A stretch of 64,000 nucleotides of DNA from Rhynochetos jubatus (Eukaryota > Chordata > Aves > Eurypygiformes > Rhynochetidae): positions 20,127,001 through 20,191,000 of the forward strand of contig CM050659.1 of assembly GCA_027574665.1 (NCBI GenBank), given 5' to 3'. Positions 1 to 14,400 of the stretch are shown in pieces (the first letter of the stretch is position 1; each line of letters begins with the position of its first letter). The notes under the pieces were generated by a model. That model was given only the letters and a program-made list of their open reading frames with translations, was not told the origin of the DNA and made no database searches. A program made the position numbers and the translations under genes.

Positions 1-3000
1 CAACGCAGCAATTTCTATCCCAGCAGTGTGCGGCATCTCTGCAGGAAGGACACCACACCTCTGGTGGCTGCTGGCTTCAAACCTGCCCGGTACTCAAACT
101 CTGCACTTGTGCCAGCACATTTGGTCTCCCTCCCCTTAACGCTGTACAACAATTCCAAACCAGAACATACTGGGCAACACGAAAGGCTTGCAACATAGGC
201 AGTAAAGACAGCTCCATGTAAAGCTCAATTATTGTTATTCACTGTATAACACACAAAACTTGTTACATCTGTGGGGAGTCATTTACCCCATAGATGTGTG
301 AAGAGTTGGTTGGTGAGGAGAACAACATATACACAGTACACAGTGGCAATCTCAAAAAAAAAGGCTAATGGAGGAGTTGCCTCCATCAAAGCAGATATTT
401 CTTACATCACAAGCCTCTTTAGTGGGTATGGACCAACAATGGGACGAGGGGCATTGTCTGCTCAGCCTGCCTCTGCATGCTCCCATGAACATCCCTTCTC
501 AGCAGACCACCTTGGGGCTGGGGCTATAGGACGTCAGGGACCGGCCTTCACTATCTGATTACTTACAGTGGTTCTGCAGTACATGTAGAAACCACATACA
601 CATATATGTATATAGACATAGTTATATATGCACTTATAGGTATATATTATGAGTTTTTCTTTTTTTTTTCCACGCATACATTTTGTCCACTGTGTCTCCT
701 CAACAGATGGAAAAAGTCAGATGTAGTCATGGATCTATCTCAACACATTTCAGACTCCCACCAGTCTGGCAGAGCTGCTCTAAACATTTTCAGCAGCAGA
801 TTCAGCACAGGAGATACAAGGCCTCTGCCACAAATAAATCCTAGACTCCATTGTACTGAAACCATATTTTAAGAGAGATAATCAAAGGCTACTTGTGCAT
901 AAAGAATAAAGAGGGAAGCAACTAGGCAAGTTGGTTGCTTGGAAAAGAATGACAGGAGAGCCTCAAAATGAGCCAGACTCCAGCTGGGCACCCCTTCCCA
1001 GGAGAGTTGAAAGAGGATCAGGTGTTTAGACAGCAGATTGTTAGTCGTGAAGGTTCACCTGAGAACCCCTAGACTCAGGGCTAAGCTGCTGCCCTCTTGC
1101 CAGCCATCTAATTCTTACAGAAGTTTCTTCTTTCTTGCAATTTCTCATTGGAAACAAATGATTTAAAAAACCCAATTTAAATCTGTCTCTGAATAACACA
1201 AAGAGAAAAGCCATGAGCAGAGGTCTGTCAGGTCTCCTTCACTCCACCAAGTAGAGTGCCTCAACAATCAAAGGATGCAATCACTGGAAGAGTTGATTAA
1301 AATGGATATAGTATTTACTCAGTCGTAATGTGTTATTTATGGCAGATAATTGAAATAAATTGCTGTTTGGCAGGTGACCAATATAAAAAGACCACTTGAG
1401 CTTTAAGAAAGAAAATGCAGTGTGACTTCACTGCGCGCTATCTCACTTCTATGACTAATATTTCAAATTCAGTGATAGGATAATTTGATTAGAATATAAA
1501 TTAGCTGTGATGAAACCATCCTGCTTTCTGTTTGATATTCTAAAATCACATTATACTCCTACAAGTTTGATTCACGAGATCTCATAGACTTTTTTCCACC
1601 TGAGGTCCTAATCCTGTGAGCCTCTTTTCACTCAGTTCCTGTTAAGGAGAGGCTACTTAACCTCGTCTCTACTCCTGGGAAAAGATTATCTTCTACCTGA
1701 AGATTCTTTTTTAAAAAGGCTTTCAGCTTGGTTTTGCTTCAAAGTATGGATACTAGCAACTGCTTGTTCCTGCATACGCTATTAGGGTTGGAATTATTCT
1801 GTATAGGCTTGCGGTTTCCAAATAACACAATTAATTGAGGGGGGTGCTCATTTTTAAAAGGGTTTGATAATGCCTCAGTAAAGGTTCTGTCCATTACTTG
1901 TCGGTCTACTTTTCAAAAACACATGGATGCTCTCAGGATACAGTTTCTCGTTGCTACACACTCACCACTCACTACCCTTTCAATTAAGTGTGGAAAAGCA
2001 CCCAGTGAGAAGCCCCAGCTCCACTGAAGTCAGTGGCAAACCAGTTGCTGATTTTGCTGGGGCCACGACTTCCACTCTAGTTAGCTTCTCTGGTACTCCA
2101 GCAAAGCCAGAGAAGAAAGAACATGAAAGTACGCAGCACAGTAAAAAGAACCAGCGAATAAGACAACCTTATACTGGAAAAAATAACAGCTTTTCTGGGC
2201 TCCTTCATGCAGCAAAAATTAGAAAAAATAATAATAAAGATTTTTTTTCTAGAAAGAAAGAAATCTCTGAAACTCTTCTGGAAGGGAAGACCACAAATAA
2301 AAGTTAAAGGACCTATAAATTGTCATTTCTGCTTTGTGTGCTTTTAGTTCAGCAATTTCACCAATACACATAAAACATGTTTCTGCAAAGTGCTGAAAAA
2401 CACAGTTCAGAGAGTTGGAATATTTATGAAACATTAATTACACATAACTAGAACTGCGTATCAAAAGCCTCACACAGGTAGAGACTACAAATAAATCAAG
2501 AGCAGGGGTAGTTTTCAATACTTTGCTACAGTGAAAACAGAGCTGTTTCTTTTTGATGGCACGCGGTCCTCTAACACAATTAGAATATTATGAATCTAGT
2601 GTTAAAAAAAGCCAATGAAAAAGTGTTTTGCGCTTTCTGCTTTTACAAGAGCGCAGTATATAGTTGGGTATGTAGAGAAACACCTAAAGGGCTAGTGTAT
2701 CTCCCTCTGACCTGCAGTACCAATTAATTAATTGGCCCCAGGTAATCCTGCAGTTGCTTTGTGATGTCCTACTCTCAGCCTGGCTTAAAAGTACTTCAGC
2801 CTAGAATCAATTTGGTTTTTATGCTGGCAGCTCACTCCCCCTGTGTCTCACCTGTTCATCAGATCATATTTTTGTCTTTTGGATTTTCCTGTCCTGCCTC
2901 CAAAGGTACCCAGTGAAAGCCCTGTTCAGGATGTGCTTGCTCCGATGAGCAGACCCTCATCACTGCTTTCAAGTGAGGTCACCACGACCTGGGAGCTTTT

Positions 3001-6000
3001 TGTTCTGCTCAAAAGGCTTCCACAATGCCACTGAAGCATACTGTGCCTGCGCAGATGCTGGTGGGGAGCGCCTGCAGCACTTGTGACTTTGGGAGCAGTG
3101 TTAGCGTTTGTATTTTTGAGATATATCTTACATTTTCAAGCAATTCTGCTCATCTTTACTCATGCTTTCCAGCATTCTGTCTCTCACTTCGCTATTTCAA
3201 GTAGGTCATCAACAGCATTACTTATTGCTCTCTCCCCTCTCCTCTATCATTCACAGCAGGCTGTCCAGGACACGGCATTCTTGTCATGCATGGGTTGCCT
3301 TTAAACCCTGTTCTAGAAATCTGCTTTTTAATTTGACCTGAGCAAGCAAATTGCCTACGTAAGTAACACTGTCACATTTTTATAAGGGAGCAAAACATTT
3401 TGCAGTGTCACTGGAGTTTATGTGAAGCAACACAATATAGATGGTTCCCTCACGTGGAGAACTGCTGAACAAAGGCTGATGAAGTGCAAATGTCAAGAAA
3501 AAGTCTTCAAAGCAGACCTTTCATTTTGGAACACAGCAGTGACAGTTATTAACACCATCAATCAGGCTGGAGCTATTGCTTTGGCACAGGCTCATGCCTA
3601 GTGGGACTGACATCAGCACGAGAACAAGGCCATGGTTACAGGCTAAGAGACAGCTCTTGGGAGTCATTTTCTCTTGCCTTGCAAATGTTTGGTCTCTATT
3701 TGCAGGGACTGTGCTTGAGATTGGTTCCCCAGTACTGACTGCTACCACTCGCACAGATATAAATGACTTGAGGTTCAGAGTGGTGGAAATTCAGCCTACA
3801 TATTTCTCATGGGAGGAAAGACACAGGATGAAATTGCAAGATGGTAGAAATATCTGTTAATTCTCTCCCCAGATTTCACTGCAGCAATGGAGGCAGAAGA
3901 GAAGCGAAGCTTATCACTCAAGCTGAGCTGAAGAGTTTTTACTTTCATACAAAACCTCCCACAACATCTATATAACTTCTGTGAACACTGGATCTAATGA
4001 AGTCTGGTTTCCTAAGGACTTCCGTCTCATGGATGACTGACTTGGGAGTTTAATAAGATCCAAGCACCAAATGAAGCTTTTCCTGTGAATGAAGCATTGA
4101 TTAGATCTAGTGGAATCTCTGGAGTTTAATAAAAGAAAGCTCATGCTGCAATATTTCGTTTTGAAAGGGCACTTTAGGTCTCTCTCTTCTAACTAGATTA
4201 ATACTTTTATGGAACGTTTAGGAATTTACTTGCTGCGCAGGCTGGTGTTCTTCTACACATTTGTTTGAAATTGGACCAAGATTTTGATTTACTGCAAGGG
4301 AAAGAATACTGACAGACAGACCTACCCATACGATGTGCTCTCATTTGCCACCAATAACCAGGCTAAAACGTTTCTGTATACCCTGGGGATGCTGCAGCCA
4401 CGACGAGAGTGCACACGTTTGAGAAAAAGAGCAACCTAGAGATGCCTCTGATGCAGATGAGGATCAAGCCCAAATTCACCAGGCAGAGGAGGACGATCCC
4501 TTCTCTTTTCCTTCTTTCACTCTCCATCCCAGTCTCCTCCCTTAGCACTCCCGTTGCAGCTTATGGCCAGGAGGCCAGCCACAGGTCCTGCTGCAGGGTG
4601 CTCCTCTCAGCCAGCTCACTGCCGGTGCAAGTTCGAAGAGTAGCCAGCAGCACAGCAGTTCAAGAAGGCAGTAGGAGTATTTTGGACCACAGCTTATGTC
4701 CCTAATTTAGAGTACCTACAACCAATTGTGAGTGTTGAGTATGTATACATATCTGTTCATAAACCAAACTCCGAAGAGCTATTTTCTTTAGATTTACTCC
4801 TCATTAATTAATTGAAGAACACCAAAACCATCTTTGCTGAGAAGAAAAGTCATCCAAGTTTTTTACATGCTGAAATAGTCCTGAGAACGCTGGCGTGCCA
4901 TCGACACACCTCAGCCAAATGTCCTTTCCCTTCTAAATTAACATCCTCACAGTGAAGTATGAGATCAAAGTAATTAGTCAGAGCTTGGTGGTTTATTTAC
5001 CACACATATAATCTTTTCAACCCCAGCTGTCCTTCCCTCCCCCTGTTATGAATGCAGAATACTATGCTTAAGAATGAGAAGGTGGTGAATAACAAACACA
5101 GAATGATTAATAAGAAGTGTTTCCATCAAAACTGATATTGGAATAAATGATTAAACCCTTTCATAATCAACTCATTTATTAAAGTGAATGCCTTAAAGTG
5201 AAAGCTCGTCATTTATGGTAGTTTTCGCAATGGGCAGTTATTCTATGTGTTCACTTCAAGAGTACATTTTTGTACTTCGGTAAATCAAGAAATATTGATT
5301 TTCAGCAAGTAGTTGATTTTATTGTCAGAACAAATTTAGCTTTGGGAATTGATTTTATTAACCTATTTCATAAGTCCCTCTAAACACACAATTTGTGAGC
5401 AACCCACATTCTCTTGATGTGAATGCCATTTGTAATTTAGCCAAAAAACAATCTAAGTGGAGATGGGCCAAATTCATTTTTCATTTATGTTTGTGCCATT
5501 CTGGAACAAACTCAGGAGTCTTGCAAGGATATACAATTCTTTCTGACTAAGTGAAAATATCATTCCCTTAGTTTCATTGATATAATTTCAGATTAACATG
5601 CTTGACTTCATGGGGATGTGATTATTTCACAGAGTTTTCTGGTTATCAGCAACAATTTTGGAAGAAGACTATCAAGCAAATTTGATACAGTGACTTTTCA
5701 GAACATGCATTCTCGGCATTTATTTTGTGTCTGAGTTTTACTGCGTATGTGAAAAACCTCAGAAGTATGGATTTTGTGAAAAATTTCAATAAGTTGCTTC
5801 ACTTAAATCCCCATAAAACAAATCCTCCAGACAAGAAATGCTTCCAAAAGCTGTACGTACATCTGTACCGCCGATGGTCAAAAACGTGACTTCACCTATC
5901 AGTGACAGAAAATTATACAGCATTACCATACTTAGACTTAGAAAATGAGTCTGGCCACTTTTTAGAGACACTTTAATATGCCATCATTCCTTATGCTCTT

Positions 6001-8289
6001 TGGAATATTTGCTGGCATGCATTTGCAGTTTATCTGAAGATTATCTCAGTCTATGTGGTAAGAACACATCCCGATTTCTCAGAATGATGAAACATTTGCA
6101 AAATTTTGAGAAATGTGCAGTAATAGTTTCCTGTAGGTGTTGCAGCATGGAAGCACCTGGATTGTTCATGAAAAAAACCCAAGTTTATTTCTGCTTCTGT
6201 GAAAAGAAGCCCTACCCCAGCTGAAAGCTGATGTCCTGAGAGCAAAATGAAGAAGAATTCTCTCTACGACATGCCTTTTCTTACCTATGATTTTGCAGAT
6301 GCCTTTTCTCCATGGCATTGGAACTATGTGGTAGAGTAAGTAAACTAAACCTGTTTCTGGCAAGTAGACAACCTACCAAATAATAGGATTTTAGGGCTAT
6401 TTAAATCTACTTACAAATTTGGCATATTTGATTTCAGCCCAGAAAGTTTACCTTTTTAATTTCAGTTTAATTTAAAAAATAAAGTAGTTTTATTTCTTCA
6501 TTTGCCAGACCCCCTGCTGCAACTTACTTGGTAAAGGGTATTTGAATTTTTTAAAAAGAACTGAAAACTGTCAAAACTCACCATTTCAGATTTAGTGAGA
6601 CATTTTGTTACTGAGCAAAATGAGCAAAAAATGTGAACATAAATACACAGCCACACATTATATGGCCAGTAAAGCAATTATTTGTACAGCCTGAGACCCA
6701 GATCACAAGGAGAAGGCAGAGAGCAGATGTTGCACCTGGCACCATTCCCTGCACCTCAGAGATCTCTAATCTGGTTATTGATGCCCCAGGCAGTTGTTAT
6801 ATGTATCCAAGAAGCAAGCAAATGTGCTTCAGGCAGCTCAAAGTTCCATGAAGCATCGCTCCTGCCAGCTGGTACGTAGCAACAGAGCGGAGCCTCAGTG
6901 CCTCCAGCTGAGGAGCACTGCTTGCTGGAGAGGGTTCCTGCTCATCGTCTGCAGCACTGGCTGCCCTGCAAGAAGGGGTGCCAGAGCACAAGCCAAGGTG
7001 CCCAGAAGCCATATGATCTTAAGACAATTACTAGCCTAGTTTAAGCTTGGGTTTAGCCAAGCTGACACCCTCCTGCTTTACATGGAATAATGATGTGTCT
7101 GCAGGACCAGAGAGAATACAATGGTCTGTCTATCCCAGGACTGGGAACAGGGAAGCTGAGGTTCCCCTCCCATTCACAAATACTTAGGGTGCAGTGACAG
7201 GTGAAATGGAACAAGGACACATTTTTCTCTTTTGACTTTAGTAATAAAATCCACAAGCGCTTCTGTGACAGCAGCATTACATTCCATCATCTGTCCCTGT
7301 GAAATTCGATACGAACTACCCAAAACATTGACTCTACATTCTTCAGGTATGTGAATACAAGAGCACAGTCACCTGCTGTTACTCAAAGTCTACTTAGAAA
7401 GGAGGAACAAGCTGTCATCATTGTTACACAGTGTATTTTAACTGTGGTTTTCCAATAGTGAAGGACGGAGAAAAAGGCAGGAAGAAAATTAAACACATAA
7501 TTAACTGGATCCTGGTTATTAGCTGACACAGTCCATAATATAACTTTAGTATATTACTTGAATGACTCAAGATTTCTTCAGGTGCAGTTTTCCCCCATTT
7601 AGAAGCTGATTGATTCAAGTGTTTATTGGCAAAGGCCAACCCCTTCCTTGTACTGTCTGTAAGTATGGCTCACTGACTAGTCCAGAGTACCATTTATGTT
7701 TCTTCGTGTTTATCTGTATATCTTTTTTAGCATAAACTAGAGATGCCATGTCTTTTAGTCCAATTTCTTTTTCTCTTGAAATAAGAACCGAAAAGCACTT
7801 TGAGAAATGGATTGAAATGCCGTAGCTTCACTACAATACCGCTGTTGTATAATTACTTACTGTGATGCACCTCCATGATTTAGAACAGACTTAGAAGTAA
7901 ACAGAATATGTATTTTTTCCATTTAGTAGCTCAGGTGAATCAGTCTGAATGCTGGATTAAAGGAAAGTGCTCTAAACTTCTGATAAACTCCTTAGAAGAT
8001 ATATCTCAGAGTAGCAAGCAACTTTCTAAAGCATTATGAATTTTTTATATAAGCCCCTCTACACATTCATATGCCACATCCTGGAAAAAAATCAAGTGTA
8101 TAGTTTTGCATTTACATATGGTACACCTTAAAATAATCACGTGAATGGAAGATCCACTCCACACTGTGCAGTCCAGAATTATGTGATTCATCCAGCATAT
8201 TCTGATATATAATCCTCGTACAAAAACCCTAAGTTATCTGTCTCCACAATGTGTAGAAAATTGACAACACATGAAAACCAGGTGTCTAC
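1..8289 (-). other. TENM1: TENM1 intron, 5' part only
   Basis: This is the intron after the last NHL exon in the window; its acceptor is beyond position 1. No exon of the next propeller or YD region is recognisable on either strand. The sequence is AT-rich and mostly unique. Two stretches (about 1260-1560 and 5140-5480) are AT-rich with TAAT/ATTA cores and no simple repeats, the texture of conserved non-coding DNA, but this cannot be tested here. Confidence 0.7.
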
Positions 8290-8444
8290 CTGAGTGATGT
8301 CCATTCCAGAGTCACAGCTCAATGGCTGGGTTGATGTGAGGCCGTTCGAACCTATTATTGTTGTGATTACACCGTTCTCATCAATTTTCCGAATCATGGT
8401 ACCATCAACGAAGTAAATAAATCCGTGCTTATCTACAGTGATAC
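8290..8444 (-). CDS. TENM1: TENM1 exon: NHL propeller blade, last exon in window
   Basis: This exon is 155 nt, phase 1 to phase 0. It reads [20 protein letters not shown], then [20 protein letters not shown] and [14 protein letters not shown]-x-V-D-x-x-G-x-I-Y-F-x-D-G-x-x-I-R-x-I-x-x-x-G-x-I is a textbook NHL blade. The acceptor is ccttcatccag. The donor is CAG|GTAGAC, a weak match to consensus at +4 and +6. The protein should continue with a Val-Arg-Leu-Glu-Trp block encoded by the next, much larger exon, which does not occur between 1 and 8289. Confidence 0.95.
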
Positions 8445-11400
8445 CTGGATGAAGGAAAAGGGTAAAAAAGAGTGTTAGTACTGACATTATCTAGATTAAA
8501 AAATAGAGCTTAAGATGTTTCCTCTCCTCTTAGACTCTGAAAATCTGCTGATTAAAAAAGTATGAGTTGTTTTTTTCTACCCATTGCTTATTTGAGGCTT
8601 ATACAAATTGTATATGGAAAGATCATACCATATATCTGACTGTCTGACTTACAGAGAACAAGGGAAGATATGAGGAAGAAACAGAACCAAACAGCATAGG
8701 CTTTGCTCATAATGTAATTCTATATTCATATACACAGAATTAGGCTCTTCAGTAGCTTTGCTTCATGTCCATCACAGAGTGAGACAAGAGTAGCTTTTCT
8801 AAAAACTTGTATTACAGTTGATTTTTCTTCATTCCCACTTTCTTAACTCCTATGCAGAGGCAAATTTTTTTATTCCTTTACTATCTGAATTATCAGAGCA
8901 TCTGATCAAGGAAGAAGCACCCACAGAAAATAAGAGAGACTTTTGTCATGATATGGACTATACATACGGATGCTGCAAAGCAGGCTCTCTTAGCAGGCAG
9001 AAGGAATATCTGTCCTGCAGAACATACTGTGGCGCAGTGTTGTCCAGGACGATGGTCGTGTACTGGAACCAGCCTCATAACAACAGTGGGCTTCGGCAGG
9101 AGCCAGTGCAGTTCTCACACTGGCAGATCTGCAATAGCTCTAGCACCACTGTGCAGGAGAGAGTGCCCTGAAACAAGTGCGAGGGCTATGCAAAGGAAAG
9201 GTCAGAGTCTTCTGTACTTCAGTGGGGAAATTGAGGAACGGAGGGCTTGCTGTGTCCCACCAGCAGTGTCACATCTCGTGCCTGGCCTTGGTCTGTCCCA
9301 GTCTAGTAGTTTCTCCTCAGTTCTTCCTGCATTCAATTTGTTAGACCTTTCTATGTTGCATGAACAGTAAGTAAGATCTTTCCCTGAAATGTTGAATTTG
9401 CAACTAGAAAAGCACTTCTATTCATGTTAGGTACGTGAAATCCTTTCTACCAAAACGGCTCAATTTCTTGCTTTAAACTACTCCATAATTTCCCATTTAA
9501 AGTTGCATAACTTTGCAATTATAGCAGCTACTGTGCACAGCCAAGCTATTTTAATAATGAATTTATGTTCTGCTACACAGAAATGAAAGGCAGAGGACTT
9601 GAACAGATGGTTTGGACAGTGGCTTATATAGTTCTTGATTTTTGTCCCCTGCATTTAGCACAACCAAAGGCTGCATGTACTCTGAGTTTACAAAACACTT
9701 GTCTGCATGCCAGTTTAGGATCTCGCACAGCAATTCCACACACCATTAAAAAAGAAAAAACCCACCCCAAACCGAACTCCCTCACCTTCCAGTCCCATTT
9801 CCTTAATTTAATTTCTTTAAATATATATATAGGAGCAGCTGTAGCCGTGGACAACAGAGAGTAAGCAGTCTGGGGGGCAGGGGCAGGACCAGGCCGTCCT
9901 GATGGGGAATGTGCATCTCCCATGGGGCTGGAAGAAGGGGAGACAGTCTCCCCAGGCCCCTGAGTAGATCTGTTCCTGGTTGTTGGAAAACACCTGGGGA
10001 GTGAGCCTGAGTTACATACACATTACAGCGCAACACGCTTTCTCTTACAGTGAACGAGAAGCTGAGGGAGGCATTCAGTGAGGCTGCGATAGCCTCGCGG
10101 GGGGACAGGCCTTCGCCTGCCATCATGTCCCTCACCACTCAGAGGTTCCTCTTCACCGCAGGTGACATTTAGGCACCTTGCCAAGGTCTGAGAGTATCAT
10201 CACAAAAAAATCCAAAGGCCATGGCAGCTTAGCATCTAGCGCTCCTACTACAGCCAGCTTTTGGGCTGTCTATCAGCAGTGTCTGTAGCTGAAATGAATT
10301 CTTTAACTTGTCACCTCAGTGTATTCATCCAGCTGTGAGCTGTTAGAAGAGGGGTATCCATCCTGACACCTTCTCCATGCCGGACAAAAAATGCCCCCAG
10401 ACTGCTGAAGTGCTGCAGGGCACAGGGTTAGGCTATGTTGCTTCGTTATGCGAAACAGCTTGTCACTGAAACATCCATCTCTCCCAGATAGATGTCACCT
10501 GGGGGACTGGAATTACCTGGGGGACTGGAATTACCTGGGGGAGGCTGCATAGCTCAGCTGGGGGAAATCTGTGAGGTTATAAAAAGGCTAAAGGAAGAGC
10601 AGACCTCTTAAGGCCTGCCTCCTAGTTGTCTCACAGATCATGTCTCTTTGGTACTGGCTCCTTCAGAAAGTCTTTACTTTTTAATTAGAGAGTAACTGTG
10701 CTTTCAGAAACTACAGAATGACCTGCAAGCTCACAGCATCTCCTGCTTCTGAGAAGTGCAATCATAAATCCGAAAGGCTGAAGGTTTGAAGGTGAGCTGA
10801 GGCAAAGAGTGCATCTGAGAAGCAAAATGCTTTGGTGTTGGGTGATCTGTGTGTTCCAGTTTTTGGGAAGGGATGGCACCTCTGTCTGTCCCTCAGGTGT
10901 GCTATAGAGACTTTGCACTGAAGTGCACAAAAAGCCCAGAATTAGGGATGTCTGCAGGTCTGGGCCACCTCTTCAGAAACAAAAGCTAGGTGTGCAAAGC
11001 AAACTGCAAAATACCTTTTGCTATGGCTGAGCTGCTAAAACATCCACCCTAAAACCCCAGCTGAAGCAAAAAGAAATCCACCCTGGTTATTAATGGCAAT
11101 ATAAACAATTCATAAATCTGATGAGGATTTTTCTAAATGTTATTCCGAGGGAATGCACATGGCAGAAGCCAACACTGAAAGGACTGCACCTTCTTGGTGT
11201 AGCTACAAGTCTGCAGCGGTTTTCACAGCAATAGCTCCCAAAGGCCTGAGTCATGATCTGCAGTTTTGTTTGCACACAGGTAAGTTTTCTCTTCAGAAAA
11301 TGAGAAGGGCTGTGCTGACTCAGGTACCACAGTTTGGGGCCTCAGAGCAGGTGGAGTCAGGCTCTGAGGCACCTCTTGCTGTTCTTGCTCAGGGGTTCCT

Positions 11401-14400
11401 CCCTGCTGCCTGGGCTCTGTCCTGCTCTATCAGCTTTACGCTGTACAGCTGAGGCATGCTAAGGCATTGTTAATAAAAGGAAAAGCTGCTAGGAAATTGT
11501 TCTAGGGTTTATTCTTCAGGGATGTGTGAAGGTTGGAGACAGGTGTCTTCAGTCCCAGCCTCCTACTACTTGAGTCTCTTCAAGACTCCTTTTGGAAAGA
11601 AAAAGCTGTGCTGGACTGCTGTGCCAGGGAAGGTGTGAGGAGCACGGACCACTGTATGCGACTGCGGTGTGTATGCAGTGATGATTGTTGGGGTGGTTTT
11701 AATCTTATTGATATTGCATTGTGCAGAAACATTAGATGGGATTTGATTTGCTTCCCAGTGCTCAAATGAGAAACCTGATGTGGGTGGGAACTACAGGATG
11801 TGTTGTGTCTTAGCCTGCCATTGTGGAGGGGTGGTGCTGCATGGTCAGCAGGGAGCTGTGCTTCTCACCTGGGTAGCGCAGCCCTGGATCGGATCCATGC
11901 CATGGATAACACAAGGCCAGGATCTATCACTAGGGCAAGTGCATCTTCTGTTTTACGCAATTTCCCTGTGAACAGATGGCTGTGTTGGCTGCAAACCATC
12001 CATTATATAAAAATCAAAAATTATGCTGCAATGAAATAAAGCTACTCAGCTGTGTTGCTGGATGGATTTCAAACACTGACTATATAAGAAACCCAAAGAT
12101 CCTTTAACGTTAACAGTGTACATTTTGCTCTCCAGCTGTAGCAGAAAGGCACTCTATCTACAAGGGAAGCATATATGCCAGTGTGATGGCATAAACAAGC
12201 ATGTCTTCAGTATTTGTACTAAAGATAATAAATTCCTGATACTTCCTAATAAGGCAGTTTCTTTAAGTGTCAGCGTATACGTGTTTAACAACAAACTACT
12301 GCTGCCAGTGCTTACTCCATATACTAAACCAACATGACTTTACCCATTTGAAAATATTACTTATGTATTTAAGTCTTATTGACAAATACCCTCTATAAGG
12401 CATCCACTAGAAAACAAAATACAGATTTATGGCTAAACTGTCCCAATTTATTCATTATTGGAGTTGGATTCATTAATGCTCCTGTCACATCTTGCATGAT
12501 GCTTCACATAATCTGTACTCCAAGAGCTTATTTTTAATCCTTTCCTGATGTACAGCGTAATGCAGAATGAAATCACACGCAGCACTTCAATTGTGTTTTA
12601 ATCACCGAGGAACTCGGAGAGGAAACATGCTGAGTGTAATGAATTGCACTGAGCACAAGTGGGAACACTGCTCACTCCGCGAGTGAGTAAAAAAGGTCAG
12701 TTTCAGGTCTCTTTTCTTTGCACAGAGAATGAGATGTAGTTTGTATTAGGCTCTCCGACTGATTCAGTTTTTACAAGGAACTGTAGCACTAAACTTTGCA
12801 CTCAACTGATACTGTCTTTGGGCACAAATGTGACCTATTACACAAGCGACAGACTTGCTGGGATATGAGACTACTCATTAAACACGGAGGTTTAGGTAGG
12901 GATAAATAAACTTGTGCAAGCATGTGGTTCTGTGCCTCAGGGCTGAGCACGATCTTTTTCTGAGTAACATGCTCGTACTGAAGGACTGTTTTTAGTCATG
13001 TGTAGTTGCTGGCTGTCTTACATAGGACTAGATTTTGTACCCCAGTGTAAAAGAGTAGCACTGATGAACATCTATCTCCAGTAGATTTATGCACAGACAT
13101 TTTGAACAATAACACTTAAAGGTCTTTTAATCAGGACCATTTAAATTCCGTTAACTAACATTAAAAACCTCTCCTGTTACATGCTCTCAGGATATATGTA
13201 TATGTTCTAAGAGACTTTTTGGAAACAAACCCTTCTCAAACACATCCATAAACAGCAGCTAGAGTTATATATTGCCCACTTCTGGAAATTTTAGTTTATA
13301 CTTTCTGCTCAGCTAAAAACTTTGCAAATGAGCATTTTACATTGAAAACTTCTCATTAAAGTTCTGAAGAATTTGGAAAAGAACATCTAAAACTGATAAA
13401 AGAGAATGCCACCTTCTGCTGAAGAAAAACAGTGTTTAGAAGGAACTTGCGATTCTCATAAAACTTTTAATAGGAAGAAGTGAATCAAATTGGTTAATTA
13501 CCATTTTATGGTTGGTAAAAGGGCAAATTACATGCCATCCATTTCTAAACTTCTAAATGTCTTCGGTGCTTTTAATTAAAGCTGCCATCCAGAAACTACT
13601 AAAGCAATTTTATGCAATTAGTTATTTATAGGTTACCATAATACACCACTCAAAATATGATTCAAGTGATTTGCAGTCTGTTGCTCTGTGATCTTTGTCA
13701 TCTTTACTTCATTACTGGTTCAGCATTAGCAGCACAATATTCAGCAGTTCTTTGTCAGCTGGAACACAACTGCAGTACTTGCACTTGAGTGTTGTTCTCT
13801 TCAGATGTGTAACAGCAGAGCATTTTTAACTACTGACCGTGAAGGAAAATGTCCTGCTTCCAGCCTGAGACATGATGACTGGTGTCATAGTGCTGACAAT
13901 GGTTAGCAAAAAAGTGAGTAACTTAGGCATTCAGATGAAGGTTGGATCAAATTTAGGAAAACTTGCCGTCCAAAAAGTTTCTCTTAAGTCGTTTACAAGA
14001 TTCCCAGACTTCTGAAATCATAGTTAAGACTACTGGAGAGAAAAATAAAGAATAAACTTTGTTGAACCAAAAATGTTACGAGATGGTTTTTTTTTTGCAT
14101 ACATGACAATGATTAGAAGCTGCAAATCATCTTGGTTTGTCTACTTCTTACTTTATATATATTGCTAATGAAATATCTTGCCCTATTCTGCTTGCCTTTT
14201 TGAATTCCATGGAAGTGTTGAAAAGATCTTAGGAATCTATAGAACAGGATAAATTGCTGAATAAATAGTATTGATCATCACCTATGACGAGGGGGTCTTG
14301 TTTTCATAAAAGGCTATATTAGGGATTTGGTCTGCATCCTACTGGAGGTGACAGGAATCTTGTAGCTGAGCAGGAGCAGGCCCTAAGTGGGCTACTGTCA

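Noticed and set aside
1..8289. Search for the next exon (VRLEW block and the long propeller/YD exon)
   Set aside because: No frame of adequate length and no matching peptide on the minus strand; the exon must lie beyond position 1.
8818..9370. Overlapping plus-strand frames of 117 and 140 codons
   Set aside because: Composition is low-information, with no motif, no splice-site support and no neighbours in the sense of a gene; treated as chance open frames in a GC-richer patch.
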